A stretch of 33,276 bases of DNA from Candidatus Cloacimonadota bacterium (GCA_021735645.1 JAIPGP010000040.1:1-33276); one strand, 5' to 3'. Counted from the stretch's first letter, positions 8,528 to 19,702 are shown. A program made the numbers and translations. Notes: generated by a model not told the origin, from the sequence alone.

Positions 8528-11317
8528 TTATTTGATCACAGAAAGCTTGCGCTCTATCTGACCCTTATCGCTTTTCAGACGCATTAGATATATGCCGCTG
8601 CCATATCCTGAAACATCTGGTGCTATCTCTCCTGACCCGGTAATTTTCCATTTGTTCAAACATTGACCCTTCACATTGTAAATACTGATCTCACCCGATT
8701 GCTGAGCCGGAATTGCATAGGATATCCTGCAATCCGCTCTGGTACTCTTACCAAAGATCGGATTAGGATATATTTTCAGATTCAGCATGTCATCAATCTC
8801 GTTAGGCTCTGCCGACAAAGCTTCTAACTGGTCACACGCCAGGTAAAACATATCTTCATTATATTCCCTGCCATGCAGGAATAATTGAGCTTCTACCTGA
8901 TCACTGACTTTTAGATAAATATCTTCCAGATTAAAAATATCCACTTCATAGCCATACTCATAAGTGCTTTCACCAATTTCATCAAAATCCCAGTATTCAT
9001 CTGCCCCATAAAACGTGAAATCAAGATGATAACTTTGCCGGTTTGCTGACCACATAATGCGGTCTGAATAATCATAAGAATAGCCGTAAAAATCGCTGAT
9101 AAGTAAATCTGCAAGCGGATAAAGGTTGTCATTCTGCAATTTATATATTTCAGCATCATCCTGAAAATACAATTCCTCGTTATATAACCTCAATGCCCGG
9201 ATATCGCCGGTAATATCTTCATAAGACAGCATGTGCATACTCATGCCAAAGGAGGAAGTGTCCCAGTAATCAAGCCTGTATTCCTCTAAGGTTTTATACA
9301 ATAATGCCACTAACCCATCTTCCTGCACTGTCTTCAGATCCTGAGTAAAGTATAATCCCGAACCTGCCATGTTCTGATTATATCTCTGTACAAAACTGTC
9401 TCCCCCATTTGTGGAATGCAGTATGGTGATATTATGATCAGGAGATTCCATTAAATTATTCAAGCCTGGAGGAAATTGATTCTGATACAGCAATCGCTCA
9501 TCATAATGAATATTAAGCTCATAACCGCAGGCAGCATGCGTGCCACCATACAGCCCATATTCAGGTTGCCAGGCATTGCCGGGTATATGAGCAGTACCGA
9601 CATTTCCACTACAATATACATTATGAAAGCCACGCTCGATCAAAGCTCCATAAAGCTCTATTTCACCACGATCAAATACTATATCAATACTGCTTTCAGG
9701 ATACACCGGATTATACCAGGGGAAATCTGTGCCATAAGGCGAGATAATGCCATTACCATAATCCTCATTCTCATAGGGGAATCCACAGCAGGGAAACCCG
9801 GCTGGCATCTCATTACTATGCATGATAAATCCTTCATCTCCCAGAAAATTTCCTGTATCATAATATACGAATTTATGCAAATCAGGATAAGGATGTATCT
9901 CTCCTGCCAGCTCATAAGCCGGAGTGCTGCCATGCGGATGCAAATACTCCACCTGCAGATTCCCGGCACTTAAAATGTTATTTGGGTCAGCTCCCACTTC
10001 TCCTAAAGCTGCCAGTACGCCATAAATATAAATGCCATCCAGATTGTCACTCTGCATCATCCATTCGAAAGGATTAAAATTACGGTATTTCACCACTATG
10101 CTTTTTCCAGATACCAGACCAAAATAATCATTACAATATTCCGGTTCTGTCCCAACTGGCACACTGGCATAGGTCAAATCCCCGATCACATAGATTGTAT
10201 CGGTGCTCACAATCGTCATACTGCCGTACACCTCCCCTTCAATCCATAAAGGACAAAAACAGACTACAGAGCTATTGTTCAAGGTTATATTAAAAGTTCC
10301 ATCATCCCAGTCCAGTTCTTTTATTTCCACGATATTTGTCCAGATAGAATCACCTACAGCTAATTCAGGATGCTCAGCATCAGGAAAGCTGTTATACACT
10401 GTAACTGTATCCAGTCGAGTTACGTAATTGGCATATTTACAGGTTGCTGTCGTTCCATCAATTCTTGCATACATCATATCTCTATCACTACTGCTATCCA
10501 GCAGGAAGCCATTCCAGTTTTCGGCAGCATTGGCTGGTAATGTATAGCTGGTTGAAGTGCCTTCTACATAACCTCCCCTGAAAATATCATCCATTGGAGC
10601 TGAATATACTGCCGGTGCTCCTGTTGAAGCATTCATGATGCGGTCTTCGCATACTACCAGATCATTAAAAGTGGGCCAGCCATTATTATTACCCTGAGCA
10701 GTCTGATGAATATATATATCATCCTTGCTGTAAACAGCACCATCAAGAACATCCCTGCCCGCAAATTCTCCACCATTACGATATTCATAATACAAACTGT
10801 TTATACCTGCTATTCCCACTTGATCTCCCCGCAGTAAAACCAGCACCAGTTCATCTTCTGTAAGCTCCAGGCTCATATTGATTATCTTATCATACTGGCT
10901 GCTGAATATGATTTCATTATAATTCTCCATCATATTACTGGAGTGAATTTTAAAAACCCGTAAATCTTCTATATTACTGAAGGTTTTTTTATAGAAGATA
11001 GTTACCTCTTCGCCCTGCACGGCAAAGGTGCAATCCAAATGTACTCTCACACCAACGGCAATATTCATATTGCAAAGCTGCATTACCTCAAAGCTGCCAT
11101 CCTCCTGCTCTCTTGCCAGCTTCAGATAGGTTGGTAATGGATGAATAGCTACATCATAATACAATATCCACAGCTTTCCATCCACTTCCTTCACATTCTT
11201 TTCATAATTGACAACTAATTCTCCGTTCAGATTATCATCAATCGCTACCGGTTCACTGAATGATAACAATTCTATTGCCAAAACCAAAATCATTGTCAAC
11301 ATCAGAAACTTCTTCAT
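8528..11317 (-). CDS. Large secreted protein of unknown function with Por/T9SS-type C-terminal sorting domain (A', paralogue of 23966-26872)
   Basis: Signal peptide MKKFLMLTMILVLAIELLSFS; C-term LKIYPNPIFGKS...GQISIYNVKGQCLNKWKITGSGEI...SGIYLMRLKSDKGQIERKLSVIK; extensive shared blocks with the 981-aa ORF. Confidence 0.85.
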   Translation of the reverse strand: MKKFLMLTMILVLAIELLSFSEPVAIDDNLNGELVVNYEKNVKEVDGKLWILYYDVAIHPLPTYLKLAREQEDGSFEVMQLCNMNIAVGVRVHLDCTFAVQGEEVTIFYKKTFSNIEDLRVFKIHSSNMMENYNEIIFSSQYDKIINMSLELTEDELVLVLLRGDQVGIAGINSLYYEYRNGGEFAGRDVLDGAVYSKDDIYIHQTAQGNNNGWPTFNDLVVCEDRIMNASTGAPAVYSAPMDDIFRGGYVEGTSTSYTLPANAAENWNGFLLDSSSDRDMMYARIDGTTATCKYANYVTRLDTVTVYNSFPDAEHPELAVGDSIWTNIVEIKELDWDDGTFNITLNNSSVVCFCPLWIEGEVYGSMTIVSTDTIYVIGDLTYASVPVGTEPEYCNDYFGLVSGKSIVVKYRNFNPFEWMMQSDNLDGIYIYGVLAALGEVGADPNNILSAGNLQVEYLHPHGSTPAYELAGEIHPYPDLHKFVYYDTGNFLGDEGFIMHSNEMPAGFPCCGFPYENEDYGNGIISPYGTDFPWYNPVYPESSIDIVFDRGEIELYGALIERGFHNVYCSGNVGTAHIPGNAWQPEYGLYGGTHAACGYELNIHYDERLLYQNQFPPGLNNLMESPDHNITILHSTNGGDSFVQRYNQNMAGSGLYFTQDLKTVQEDGLVALLYKTLEEYRLDYWDTSSFGMSMHMLSYEDITGDIRALRLYNEELYFQDDAEIYKLQNDNLYPLADLLISDFYGYSYDYSDRIMWSANRQSYHLDFTFYGADEYWDFDEIGESTYEYGYEVDIFNLEDIYLKVSDQVEAQLFLHGREYNEDMFYLACDQLEALSAEPNEIDDMLNLKIYPNPIFGKSTRADCRISYAIPAQQSGEISIYNVKGQCLNKWKITGSGEIAPDVSGYGSGIYLMRLKSDKGQIERKLSVIK

Positions 11318-11336
11318 CTGTGCCCCCTTTTTTACA

Positions 11337-14300
11337 CTATTTCAATAATAACATCCTCCGAATATAGACTTCGCTCCCTGTCTGCAATCTATAGAAATAA
11401 ATACCTGATGAAGCAGCCTGGTCATCCTCCATCCTGCCATCCCAGCTAACTTCAAATGTCCCTGCTGGCTTGTATTCATCCACCAGCGTCTTCACCTTTT
11501 GTCCCCTGATATTATATACTTCCAGATGCACTATTCCGGTACTTGCAAGTTCATACCTGATCATTGTCTCCGGATTAAAAGGATTTGGGTAATTCTGTGA
11601 TAATTTTGCTCCAACTGCTAATTCTATTTCTTCATTTTCATTATTAATAGGAGTGAGTTCCACTGGTATGGTTTTTGAGTCCCAGCTATCGGAAGTGATC
11701 ACGATCCGGCAAAAATGAGTACTCTCCTCAATATCACTGGTATCAAAATTAACTGTGATTTCACGAGCACTTTCAGCTTCTATATTTCCAGAAGAAGTGT
11801 CAAGATTGATCCATCTCAAAGGATATAACAGATAGATATCTCCTGTCACAAAATGAGGGTCTGCTCCATAAGTATCACCCCATATCTCCCAGCCAATTGT
11901 CATATCACCAGCAAATTCCGTACTTAATAGCACATCAACCTCCCAGACCGCTGTTTCATGGCTTTGCAATACTCCCCATTCATTAACCGTCAGTCCATGC
12001 CAGTTCACCCTTTGCCCCGCTCCTGTTGTGCCGTCCCAGATCATATCTCCACCTGAACCACCAGTTACATCACTGGCACTTAAAACTGTAACACCCAATG
12101 GAAAATCCAGCCAGACATCAGATACCCATTCATTGTCAGGCGAACCGTTATACACTGTAAATGTCCAGGTTGTTTCTTCTCCGGGAGTAAAAGAGTCCGT
12201 ATCGCAGGTAATATTTGAGCCGCTTATATCTCGCTCAGGCAGGAATAACTCATCAACTCTGACATAAAAATTCGCGGGTATTTCCCCCATATTCGAAAGG
12301 TTGAAACTCCGGCTCGTCTGTTCGCCCCACAATAATTCCACCTCAATACTATCAACATCAACCGAAAAAATATTGGCATGATAGGCTGTGAAACTGAGCA
12401 GCTGACTCCAGGAATCCTCCTGCGATTCCATGGCAACTTCCAGGGCAAAAACATAGAAATCAGGCACATTCTCACTTACTGAAATACTGAAAGCGTTCGA
12501 TAATTCAATCATTTCATCCGCTTCTACCTGCTCACAAATAGCTGTCGCTTCGATTATTTCAATATATGGGTCATTTTCGCTGATACTTAGATTGATAGCA
12601 TTTGCACTCTCCCCACCAATGTTTTCCAGAAAAATATCAATTACTGCATCTTCCCCGGATTCTATAAATTCATCATCTCCCGCCGTAACACTATAATCTG
12701 CTATTCGTAGATAAGGTACTAACCCTGTAATAGGCTGACAGGTAAATAGTATGGCAGAACCATCTTCCAGGGGTTTGGCAGCAGTAGGGTAAGTGTTATT
12801 AAAAGTATATTGCAACCCGATTAGTCCAGTATGGTCTTCTAATCCAACCGTACAATACTGCCCGTGCGTTGCACTATGCCAATAGTACTGTCCCACATCC
12901 ACATTATTAAATACCTGATACTGCATCTTTATATTACTGTCTCCGGTTATAGAAGGATAATATTCCGAGTCATATAAAATGATCTGAAAAGTTTCTGTGG
13001 CAGAATTGAAATAATTTCGCATATTATCCCATTCGATAATAAAATAATGCATGCTCTCATTATAATCTGTATAAATCCCACCATACTGCGTAACTAGATC
13101 ATCCCAGAATGCAGCAATTATTGGACTGGGACCCTGCGCCCCCGGGACTATCCAATTCATAAATGATGCTACATCACTGCCTCCAGGACTTATCCAGCCC
13201 GAGGTTGCTACTGTGAGCAGATCATATTCCACTCCATAATACACAAATGTGAATCCTGACGGTAGATCTACATCTATTATACTTGCTGAACTGCCCCAGG
13301 AATTTATTTGCAGCTCCTCTCCGGTTTCATTTATCTCTATCCAGTCATATACCGGGCAGTCTAAATAAGATACATCACCATCGTCATAGCAGTAATATCC
13401 ATAGGCGTCTGCCCCCAAAGGATCGCTTTGCGTCACTATGCCAATCTCCAGTAAATATGATGCAGTATTATCATATCCTGCCGCATTTGTAAAATGAATG
13501 CTCACCGGTATCTGGTTGCCGGGGAGAATAGTACTGCTGGCTGTTATCGTATATCTGTCCAGATTATTTGTAACTTCCTCTCCTGGTAATACCGAGCCAA
13601 ATTCACCTGCACTGTCTATTATTGTTATACGGTGATTAAGGCATTCCAGCTCTCCGGTAATGTTTTGAGCTGCCAGTTCGCCCATGTTTTCAACTGAAAA
13701 ATAAATCTCACGCGTTTCTCCAGGATCAAGCACTCCATTTGCATCAGGCACGTGGCTCGCAGTAATATGTAATAATGCCCCTGATATATCCAGAAATACT
13801 GGAATTGTCCAGGTCTCTCGATCTGCTGTTAGTATTAGATCAAGTATGGCAGTGATCCCATCAGGAGTTGCTGCATCTATAGCCACTGCCAATTCAGAAT
13901 TATTGGCTGTACTGCCTGCAGTAATGTCATCTAAAGTAGTATCACCCGTAGTAACTGTCACATAATCATTGTGAGATACCAGTTCTGCACTTATACCCGT
14001 TGCAGCCATGCTGCCATGATTGGCTATTACCAGTTCCAGATTGACAGTTTCTCCTGGATTGGGAATTCCATCACCGTTATCATTGAATGTCAGCTGATCT
14101 ATAGCAAGATTCATTTCGGACTGCACTACCGTAAATTCTTCTTCAAAGGGAAGTTTATCATGGCAGGTAATAGTTAACTCATAGCTCTCCGATAATGACA
14201 CACCCTCCAGATCAAGATAATATACTCCATTGCAATCAGTATTACCTGTATGATAATAATCACTGCCCCTGGCTGTTACCCAGGCTCCCGGGATCGGCAT

Positions 14301-16094
14301 GGCATTACCTGCGTCAATCACATTAATCTGCATCCAGTTTGTTCCTTCTGCTACTTCTGACTCATAAAATACACTCATCGGCTGAGGTATTGCTGTCCAA
14401 AGCTCTACGGAAGGATCTCCCATCAGATTATTCCAGTGCGAAGCTGCATTAACCTGATTATTCGGATTCTGAGGATACTGCTGGTAAAGATTGAGTTTTC
14501 CCCGCACCACTGCCCCTCCCGGTGTAAATATCTGCTCAGCAAAGATTCCATAATATATCCCTGCCGTGATGCAGTTATTTATACAGGTAGATGTCTCACC
14601 TGTAGCTGAGCCCACACATGCCAGCCCACCTTTGGGATTTGATGGCGTCCCCGCCCTGGTAAACGCTTCGGATATACAGTTTGTATGATAATCTCCGGTA
14701 TAACACGTGATCATACTCGCAAAAGGCAGCATCCAGCCATTCGTTAAGGCATTTATATCACCTTCATACCAGCCTCCCATACCACCACCACAGCGTGCGC
14801 AAATATATCCTGCTCCGTTATTTATAGACTGACTCAGCAAATAAGGCTGATAATCTCCATAATGCTCGTCAAAGGTGAATGATTCATTATAATTCTCTAT
14901 ATAAGTTCTAACTGCCTGACAGGCGGCCTCTTTTGACTCCCCGCCATCAGAAACCAGCACCGCATTTTGAAACCAGTCTTCATCATTCATATATGGGGTT
15001 CTTTCATAGTTTATTGCTTTTGCTATCATAGTCTGCAGTTCTGAAACATTATTCACCGATAATCGCCCTATGATCACGTCTGCCAGTATATCTGTCCCAT
15101 CCAGTTGAGTATAGGGCAAGTCACCTGTGCCGCTGTATCCGCTCCAGCTTTCATACCAGGCAGGGATTGTGATAGTCCCATTGGCATCTCCCACTAATAC
15201 CACATATTCCGGCGGATTGTCCCAATTATTATAAGCGTCCTGGATATAATCCTTGATAGCCGTATTAGATGTCCCCGTTTCACCGGTATCCACGCTGCTT
15301 ACATCAAAACCCTTTTTCTCTTTCCAGTCTATCAGATATGCCAGATTATCTGCTACTGACTGATTATCAGGATGGATAAATAATATTGCCGGACGCTGAT
15401 TTTCACCACGTAAACCTGCCACTTCTGCACTATTTAATACTGCTGATTCGTAAATTTTACTAAAAGCCCGGGAAGGTTTTCGCATCCCGGTTCTGCAATT
15501 AGCTCCGCCTGCATCAGTAGTAGTAAGTTCCACACTGATGTTATGATAAATATATAGCTTATGTTCTGCTGCCTCATAGCGAAATGGGCAAAATGTTACC
15601 TTCACCAGCCGCAAGTCCCGCATTATTGCCGGCTCGCCAACCAGTACTGGCTCTGCCGGATACATTCCCCCGCTTCGATAATATTCCTCATTAATCGCAA
15701 ATGTTTCCCGCCAAACCTCATGGTCAGTCATTAGCTCTTCCTGGGGAAATATAGTTACATTTTCTATCACTTCATAATCTGAAAATGTTATATTATATAT
15801 CACCTCACCTGCATCTGCAATAGCAATCAGACGCGTGAATACCGGCACATCTGGCATACCAACCTCAAGCAGCTTGCCCTCTCCCTCATAGCTGATCCGC
15901 CTATATTCGCATCCTGATTTCTCTACTCTTTCACTTTCATAACCGTCCAGACAAAAATCCAGTCTGATATTCCCACGACCAGTCTGTTCATAAGTTACCG
16001 GCGAACCATCCCCAATTGCGGTTACCTCTACCCACTCTCCCCACAGTGTGAAACAAAACATCATTACTAATAATGCCAAAACCAGTTTCTTCAT
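11337..16094 (-). CDS. C25 (gingipain-like) family protein with FlgD-Ig/T9SS-type C-terminal tail (B')
   Basis: Propeptide-like N-terminal region, RPAILFIHPDNQSVADNLAYLIDWKEKKGFDVSSVDTGETG, PEYVVLVGDANG, ADVIIGRLSVNNVSELQTMI, LPFASMITCYTGDY; tail NYPNPFNPETMIRYELASTGIVHLEVYNIRGQKVKTLVDEYKPAG...SGIYFYRLQTG. Confidence 0.92.
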   Translation of the reverse strand: MKKLVLALLVMMFCFTLWGEWVEVTAIGDGSPVTYEQTGRGNIRLDFCLDGYESERVEKSGCEYRRISYEGEGKLLEVGMPDVPVFTRLIAIADAGEVIYNITFSDYEVIENVTIFPQEELMTDHEVWRETFAINEEYYRSGGMYPAEPVLVGEPAIMRDLRLVKVTFCPFRYEAAEHKLYIYHNISVELTTTDAGGANCRTGMRKPSRAFSKIYESAVLNSAEVAGLRGENQRPAILFIHPDNQSVADNLAYLIDWKEKKGFDVSSVDTGETGTSNTAIKDYIQDAYNNWDNPPEYVVLVGDANGTITIPAWYESWSGYSGTGDLPYTQLDGTDILADVIIGRLSVNNVSELQTMIAKAINYERTPYMNDEDWFQNAVLVSDGGESKEAACQAVRTYIENYNESFTFDEHYGDYQPYLLSQSINNGAGYICARCGGGMGGWYEGDINALTNGWMLPFASMITCYTGDYHTNCISEAFTRAGTPSNPKGGLACVGSATGETSTCINNCITAGIYYGIFAEQIFTPGGAVVRGKLNLYQQYPQNPNNQVNAASHWNNLMGDPSVELWTAIPQPMSVFYESEVAEGTNWMQINVIDAGNAMPIPGAWVTARGSDYYHTGNTDCNGVYYLDLEGVSLSESYELTITCHDKLPFEEEFTVVQSEMNLAIDQLTFNDNGDGIPNPGETVNLELVIANHGSMAATGISAELVSHNDYVTVTTGDTTLDDITAGSTANNSELAVAIDAATPDGITAILDLILTADRETWTIPVFLDISGALLHITASHVPDANGVLDPGETREIYFSVENMGELAAQNITGELECLNHRITIIDSAGEFGSVLPGEEVTNNLDRYTITASSTILPGNQIPVSIHFTNAAGYDNTASYLLEIGIVTQSDPLGADAYGYYCYDDGDVSYLDCPVYDWIEINETGEELQINSWGSSASIIDVDLPSGFTFVYYGVEYDLLTVATSGWISPGGSDVASFMNWIVPGAQGPSPIIAAFWDDLVTQYGGIYTDYNESMHYFIIEWDNMRNYFNSATETFQIILYDSEYYPSITGDSNIKMQYQVFNNVDVGQYYWHSATHGQYCTVGLEDHTGLIGLQYTFNNTYPTAAKPLEDGSAILFTCQPITGLVPYLRIADYSVTAGDDEFIESGEDAVIDIFLENIGGESANAINLSISENDPYIEIIEATAICEQVEADEMIELSNAFSISVSENVPDFYVFALEVAMESQEDSWSQLLSFTAYHANIFSVDVDSIEVELLWGEQTSRSFNLSNMGEIPANFYVRVDELFLPERDISGSNITCDTDSFTPGEETTWTFTVYNGSPDNEWVSDVWLDFPLGVTVLSASDVTGGSGGDMIWDGTTGAGQRVNWHGLTVNEWGVLQSHETAVWEVDVLLSTEFAGDMTIGWEIWGDTYGADPHFVTGDIYLLYPLRWINLDTSSGNIEAESAREITVNFDTSDIEESTHFCRIVITSDSWDSKTIPVELTPINNENEEIELAVGAKLSQNYPNPFNPETMIRYELASTGIVHLEVYNIRGQKVKTLVDEYKPAGTFEVSWDGRMEDDQAASSGIYFYRLQTGSEVYIRRMLLLK

Positions 16095-16104
16095 ATTACT
16101 CTCC

Positions 16105-19100
16105 TTATTTCAGAAGCACCATCCTGCCAGTATCACTATGTCCATTGCTGCTTATCTTATAATAATATATTCCTGATGCCAGTCCTTTGGCATTCCAGAT
16201 AACTTTTTGTGTTCCGGCTGAATATTCCATATCTACTACTGTATCCACTTTCTGACCTTTTACATTATATACTTCTATCTTTACTTCACCTGCTTCGGCA
16301 AGTCCAAATTCAATCGTAGTTTCAGGATTAAAAGGATTGGGAAATATTTTCATCTCAAATGAAGCAGGAGATATTTCCTGCTGACCATTTCCATCACTCA
16401 TTTTTTCAAAATATCCCATATCCGGAGCTTCACCAAAAAACTGTGTTTCATCCAGATTAACCAGTTCAATGCCATTGAACTCAAAATAATCTATGCCTGC
16501 ATCAATACACGGAGAATCATTCTGGAGTTGAAAATCATCATTATCCGGTGATACAAATTCCGGATATGCATCTATATTTCCTTCTGTGACATTAAATGGA
16601 CAAATATTACTGTGAATAATGCTTTCTTCACCATCCTCTATATCACTATATACTATACAAAAGGCATCTGTATTTTGAGTAGTTATAAAGCGGATATCTT
16701 CTTCATTATTATCCCAGAAAATACTATTTGCAATATACAGGCTTGAATTATTCCAGGAATATATTCCTGATCCGGAATCTGCCGAATTACGGGTAAAAGT
16801 AGTATTGGTGATTTTTACAATAGAATTTGTTTTAATGCCGATACATCCTCCTTTTTCATAAGAAACATTATCATAAAAAAGAGAATTTGAAATTGTGAGA
16901 TTAGATTCTTCACAATATATTCCTCCACCATCTGTCGAAGCACAGTTTCCTGAGACTGATATATTATGCAATTGAACATCTGAATTACAGTTACAAACAA
17001 TCCCTCCTCCACTTCTGATTGCCGAGTTATTCTCCACTATTACGTCTTCTAAGGTCGCATTTCCATTTAATATTGCAATACCACCACCAAAGCAGGAACT
17101 ATTATACTGAATTCTCACACTTCTGAAATATGGATAGGCTTCTTCCCCGACAAATATAGCTCCTCCATTGCAATTCGCGAAATTACTTTGAAAAGTAACA
17201 TCACTTATCACAGGACTTGATCTCGTTATATACATCCCGCCACCATCTGAACTATTACCATTAATTATCTTTAAGTTTGATATTGTATTATTCACTGATT
17301 GGTAAATTCTTACAACATTATTGACATCTTCCCCATCAAGTATCACAGTTCCCTGGTTTAAGCCACTCAAGGCAACATTGTCGGGTAAGGATATTGGAAA
17401 AAATTCACCATTATTAGAAGCACTATAAGTACCAGGTAATAGAAATATCGTATGAACATCTACACTGTCTGATTGTATAACGGAACAGGCTCGCTGGATT
17501 GTTCTTAAAGGATATTCGGCAGTCAAACCACTATTACTGTTGTCTCCATCGGGTGATACATAAAGATCAGATGCTTCCTGTTGATGCTTACAGTTCAGAA
17601 TATCAAAAGTATAAAGCTCTATTGGCATAGCATGAAAATCTGTTGGATTCATTACAGTAAAGGTATCAACTATTATTTCAATAGAAAACAAACAATAAAT
17701 ATCTGCTCCGATAGACCTCCCTTCTGTATTGTTCAGATAAATATTACAACGGTTAACCGGATCAAATTCACATTGAGTATCTGCTATATATATACCTCCC
17801 CCAGGTTCAAAACTGGAATTATAGGCAATAGTTACGTTTGACATCTCCAGTGAGTTTTGTGTCCCTGTATATATTCCTCCGGCATATCCACCTGTCGCTT
17901 GATTACCGGTTATTTCCACATTCTCCATAATAGTATTAGATTCATTATCCAGACGAATCCCACCAACACAGTAACTGGCAGTATTATTTTGAATAATGGA
18001 ATTTGTTATCACTAAATTAGTTCCAATAGATGAAATCCCTCCATTAAATACAGAATAATTATTCTCAATGATAACACTATCCATTTCTACATTTGAGCAT
18101 ATTGCAATACTCATTCCGCCACTATCGTATCCTTGATTATTTGAGATTGTAACATTATTGAGAACATATTCACCATAAGAAAGTTCAACACCTCCCATTC
18201 CACGTTCAGAATCACAATTCATTATTTCCAGATCACTCAAATTCACAGAAGAATTTAAACATTTAATTCCCCCTACATGATAATCTGACCCGTTTATTAT
18301 TCTCATTGCTGAAACATTAGATATCTCACTATTAAATATTTTTAATACAGTTCCTTCACTTTCTGCATTTAATACTGTTTCCTCAATTCCTGATCCCTGC
18401 AATGATACAAAAGGTGGAAGAAATACTGGAAAGAATTCTCCAGTACCGGAAGTACTATATGTTCCGGGTGCCAGATAGATAGTTAAGGGATTATCTTCAT
18501 CTGCTAAAATTATGGAACATGCATATTGTATTGTTTTTAAGGGTGATTCCGGGATTTCTCCGCTATTATTATTATCTCCTGCGGGAGATACATACAGGTC
18601 TGTTTCTACCTGTTGCTGTATTCCATTCAGAATATCAAATGTAAAATTATCCAAAGGATAGGCATGAAAACCAGTAGGATACATCACAGTAAATGTATCA
18701 ACATATACTGTTATTTCCGTTGCTGATTCTATTTCTGAACCACCATATCTGTTTTCTATGTTGTTAAGATATATATTGCATCGGTTTTCACTATCGAATT
18801 CCATTTCATCATCGTTATATATTGCCCCGGCACCCCAGTTCGCTGTATTGCCGGTAAAGGTTACATCTGATAGATAAACTTCAGCATTAAATGTAAATAA
18901 TCCACCCCCATAGTCAGCATAATTCCCAATTATATCTCCTCCGTAATATTCTATGGAACTGTTATTTACATAAACTCCTCCCCCTCCGGAATCTGACACA
19001 TTATTATAGAAATTTACATCATTCAATTCTGGACTACTTCCTATACAATATAATCCCCCACCTCTTTCACCATAATTATTTTCTATCACCAGATGATCCA

Positions 19101-19575
19101 TTTCAACAGCCGCATCTTCGCAATAGATACCTCCTCCCATATTGATAGCCATACTACCCGATGCAACATTATTTCTTATTACAAGATAAGATAAATCCGC
19201 TTGTGCATAATAGCAATACACTCCTCCTCCATAACCTGTCATTCCATTCTGGATCGTAAAACCGCATAAATGAACATTTAAGAGATTTTCACCCGATATT
19301 GTAACTACACTTCCTTGTGAACTCCCATCTATTATTGTCTGGGAAATATAGGTAGTATCCCCGGTAGTATAATAAAGTGAAGCTATCCTGATCGCTTTCC
19401 CCAAATAATCTATGTTCTCATAATATGTACCCGGTGATACTATGATATTATCGGCATTTTGAGCAATAAATATTGCAGCTTGAATTGTAGAATAATCTTC
19501 CGGAACATAAAAAGTAGCACTATATCCTGCTATACATAAGAATAATATCATTATAACTGTTAATATTCTATCCAT
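16105..19575 (-). CDS. Right-handed parallel beta-helix / DUF1565-like secreted protein with T9SS-type tail, internally duplicated
   Basis: Repeated GGGIYCxxS/ISDVTFxxNxA turns; DLYVSPAGDNNNSG...PLKTIQ and DLYVSPDGDNSNSG...PLRTIQ modules; tail NPFNPETTIEFGLAEAGEVKIEVYNVKGQKV. Start MDRILTV at 19575 has AAAGGAG upstream; the track start at 19626 is likely too early. Confidence 0.9.
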   Translation of the reverse strand: MDRILTVIMILFLCIAGYSATFYVPEDYSTIQAAIFIAQNADNIIVSPGTYYENIDYLGKAIRIASLYYTTGDTTYISQTIIDGSSQGSVVTISGENLLNVHLCGFTIQNGMTGYGGGVYCYYAQADLSYLVIRNNVASGSMAINMGGGIYCEDAAVEMDHLVIENNYGERGGGLYCIGSSPELNDVNFYNNVSDSGGGGVYVNNSSIEYYGGDIIGNYADYGGGLFTFNAEVYLSDVTFTGNTANWGAGAIYNDDEMEFDSENRCNIYLNNIENRYGGSEIESATEITVYVDTFTVMYPTGFHAYPLDNFTFDILNGIQQQVETDLYVSPAGDNNNSGEIPESPLKTIQYACSIILADEDNPLTIYLAPGTYSTSGTGEFFPVFLPPFVSLQGSGIEETVLNAESEGTVLKIFNSEISNVSAMRIINGSDYHVGGIKCLNSSVNLSDLEIMNCDSERGMGGVELSYGEYVLNNVTISNNQGYDSGGMSIAICSNVEMDSVIIENNYSVFNGGISSIGTNLVITNSIIQNNTASYCVGGIRLDNESNTIMENVEITGNQATGGYAGGIYTGTQNSLEMSNVTIAYNSSFEPGGGIYIADTQCEFDPVNRCNIYLNNTEGRSIGADIYCLFSIEIIVDTFTVMNPTDFHAMPIELYTFDILNCKHQQEASDLYVSPDGDNSNSGLTAEYPLRTIQRACSVIQSDSVDVHTIFLLPGTYSASNNGEFFPISLPDNVALSGLNQGTVILDGEDVNNVVRIYQSVNNTISNLKIINGNSSDGGGMYITRSSPVISDVTFQSNFANCNGGAIFVGEEAYPYFRSVRIQYNSSCFGGGIAILNGNATLEDVIVENNSAIRSGGGIVCNCNSDVQLHNISVSGNCASTDGGGIYCEESNLTISNSLFYDNVSYEKGGCIGIKTNSIVKITNTTFTRNSADSGSGIYSWNNSSLYIANSIFWDNNEEDIRFITTQNTDAFCIVYSDIEDGEESIIHSNICPFNVTEGNIDAYPEFVSPDNDDFQLQNDSPCIDAGIDYFEFNGIELVNLDETQFFGEAPDMGYFEKMSDGNGQQEISPASFEMKIFPNPFNPETTIEFGLAEAGEVKIEVYNVKGQKVDTVVDMEYSAGTQKVIWNAKGLASGIYYYKISSNGHSDTGRMVLLK

Positions 19576-19702
19576 AACTACTCCTTTTATGTTAAGCTCT
19601 TTAGTTGAGAGCCCACATTTTTCCACAATTTAAAATTATTATGTTACTCTCAAGTTAATCTTCCGGGTGCAAAATATTAACTTATAGCTCTGTTATCGGT
19701 CT

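Noticed and set aside
9476-9973. 165-aa plus-strand ORF in the track
   Set aside because: Antisense to a strongly supported secreted-protein CDS (8528-11317); low-complexity Ile/Met-rich translation, no domain; shadow ORF.
16105-19575. CRISPR-like or other DNA repeat array suggested by repetitive text
   Set aside because: Repetition is protein-level beta-helix turns and modules in one long ORF; no short identical repeats with unique spacers.
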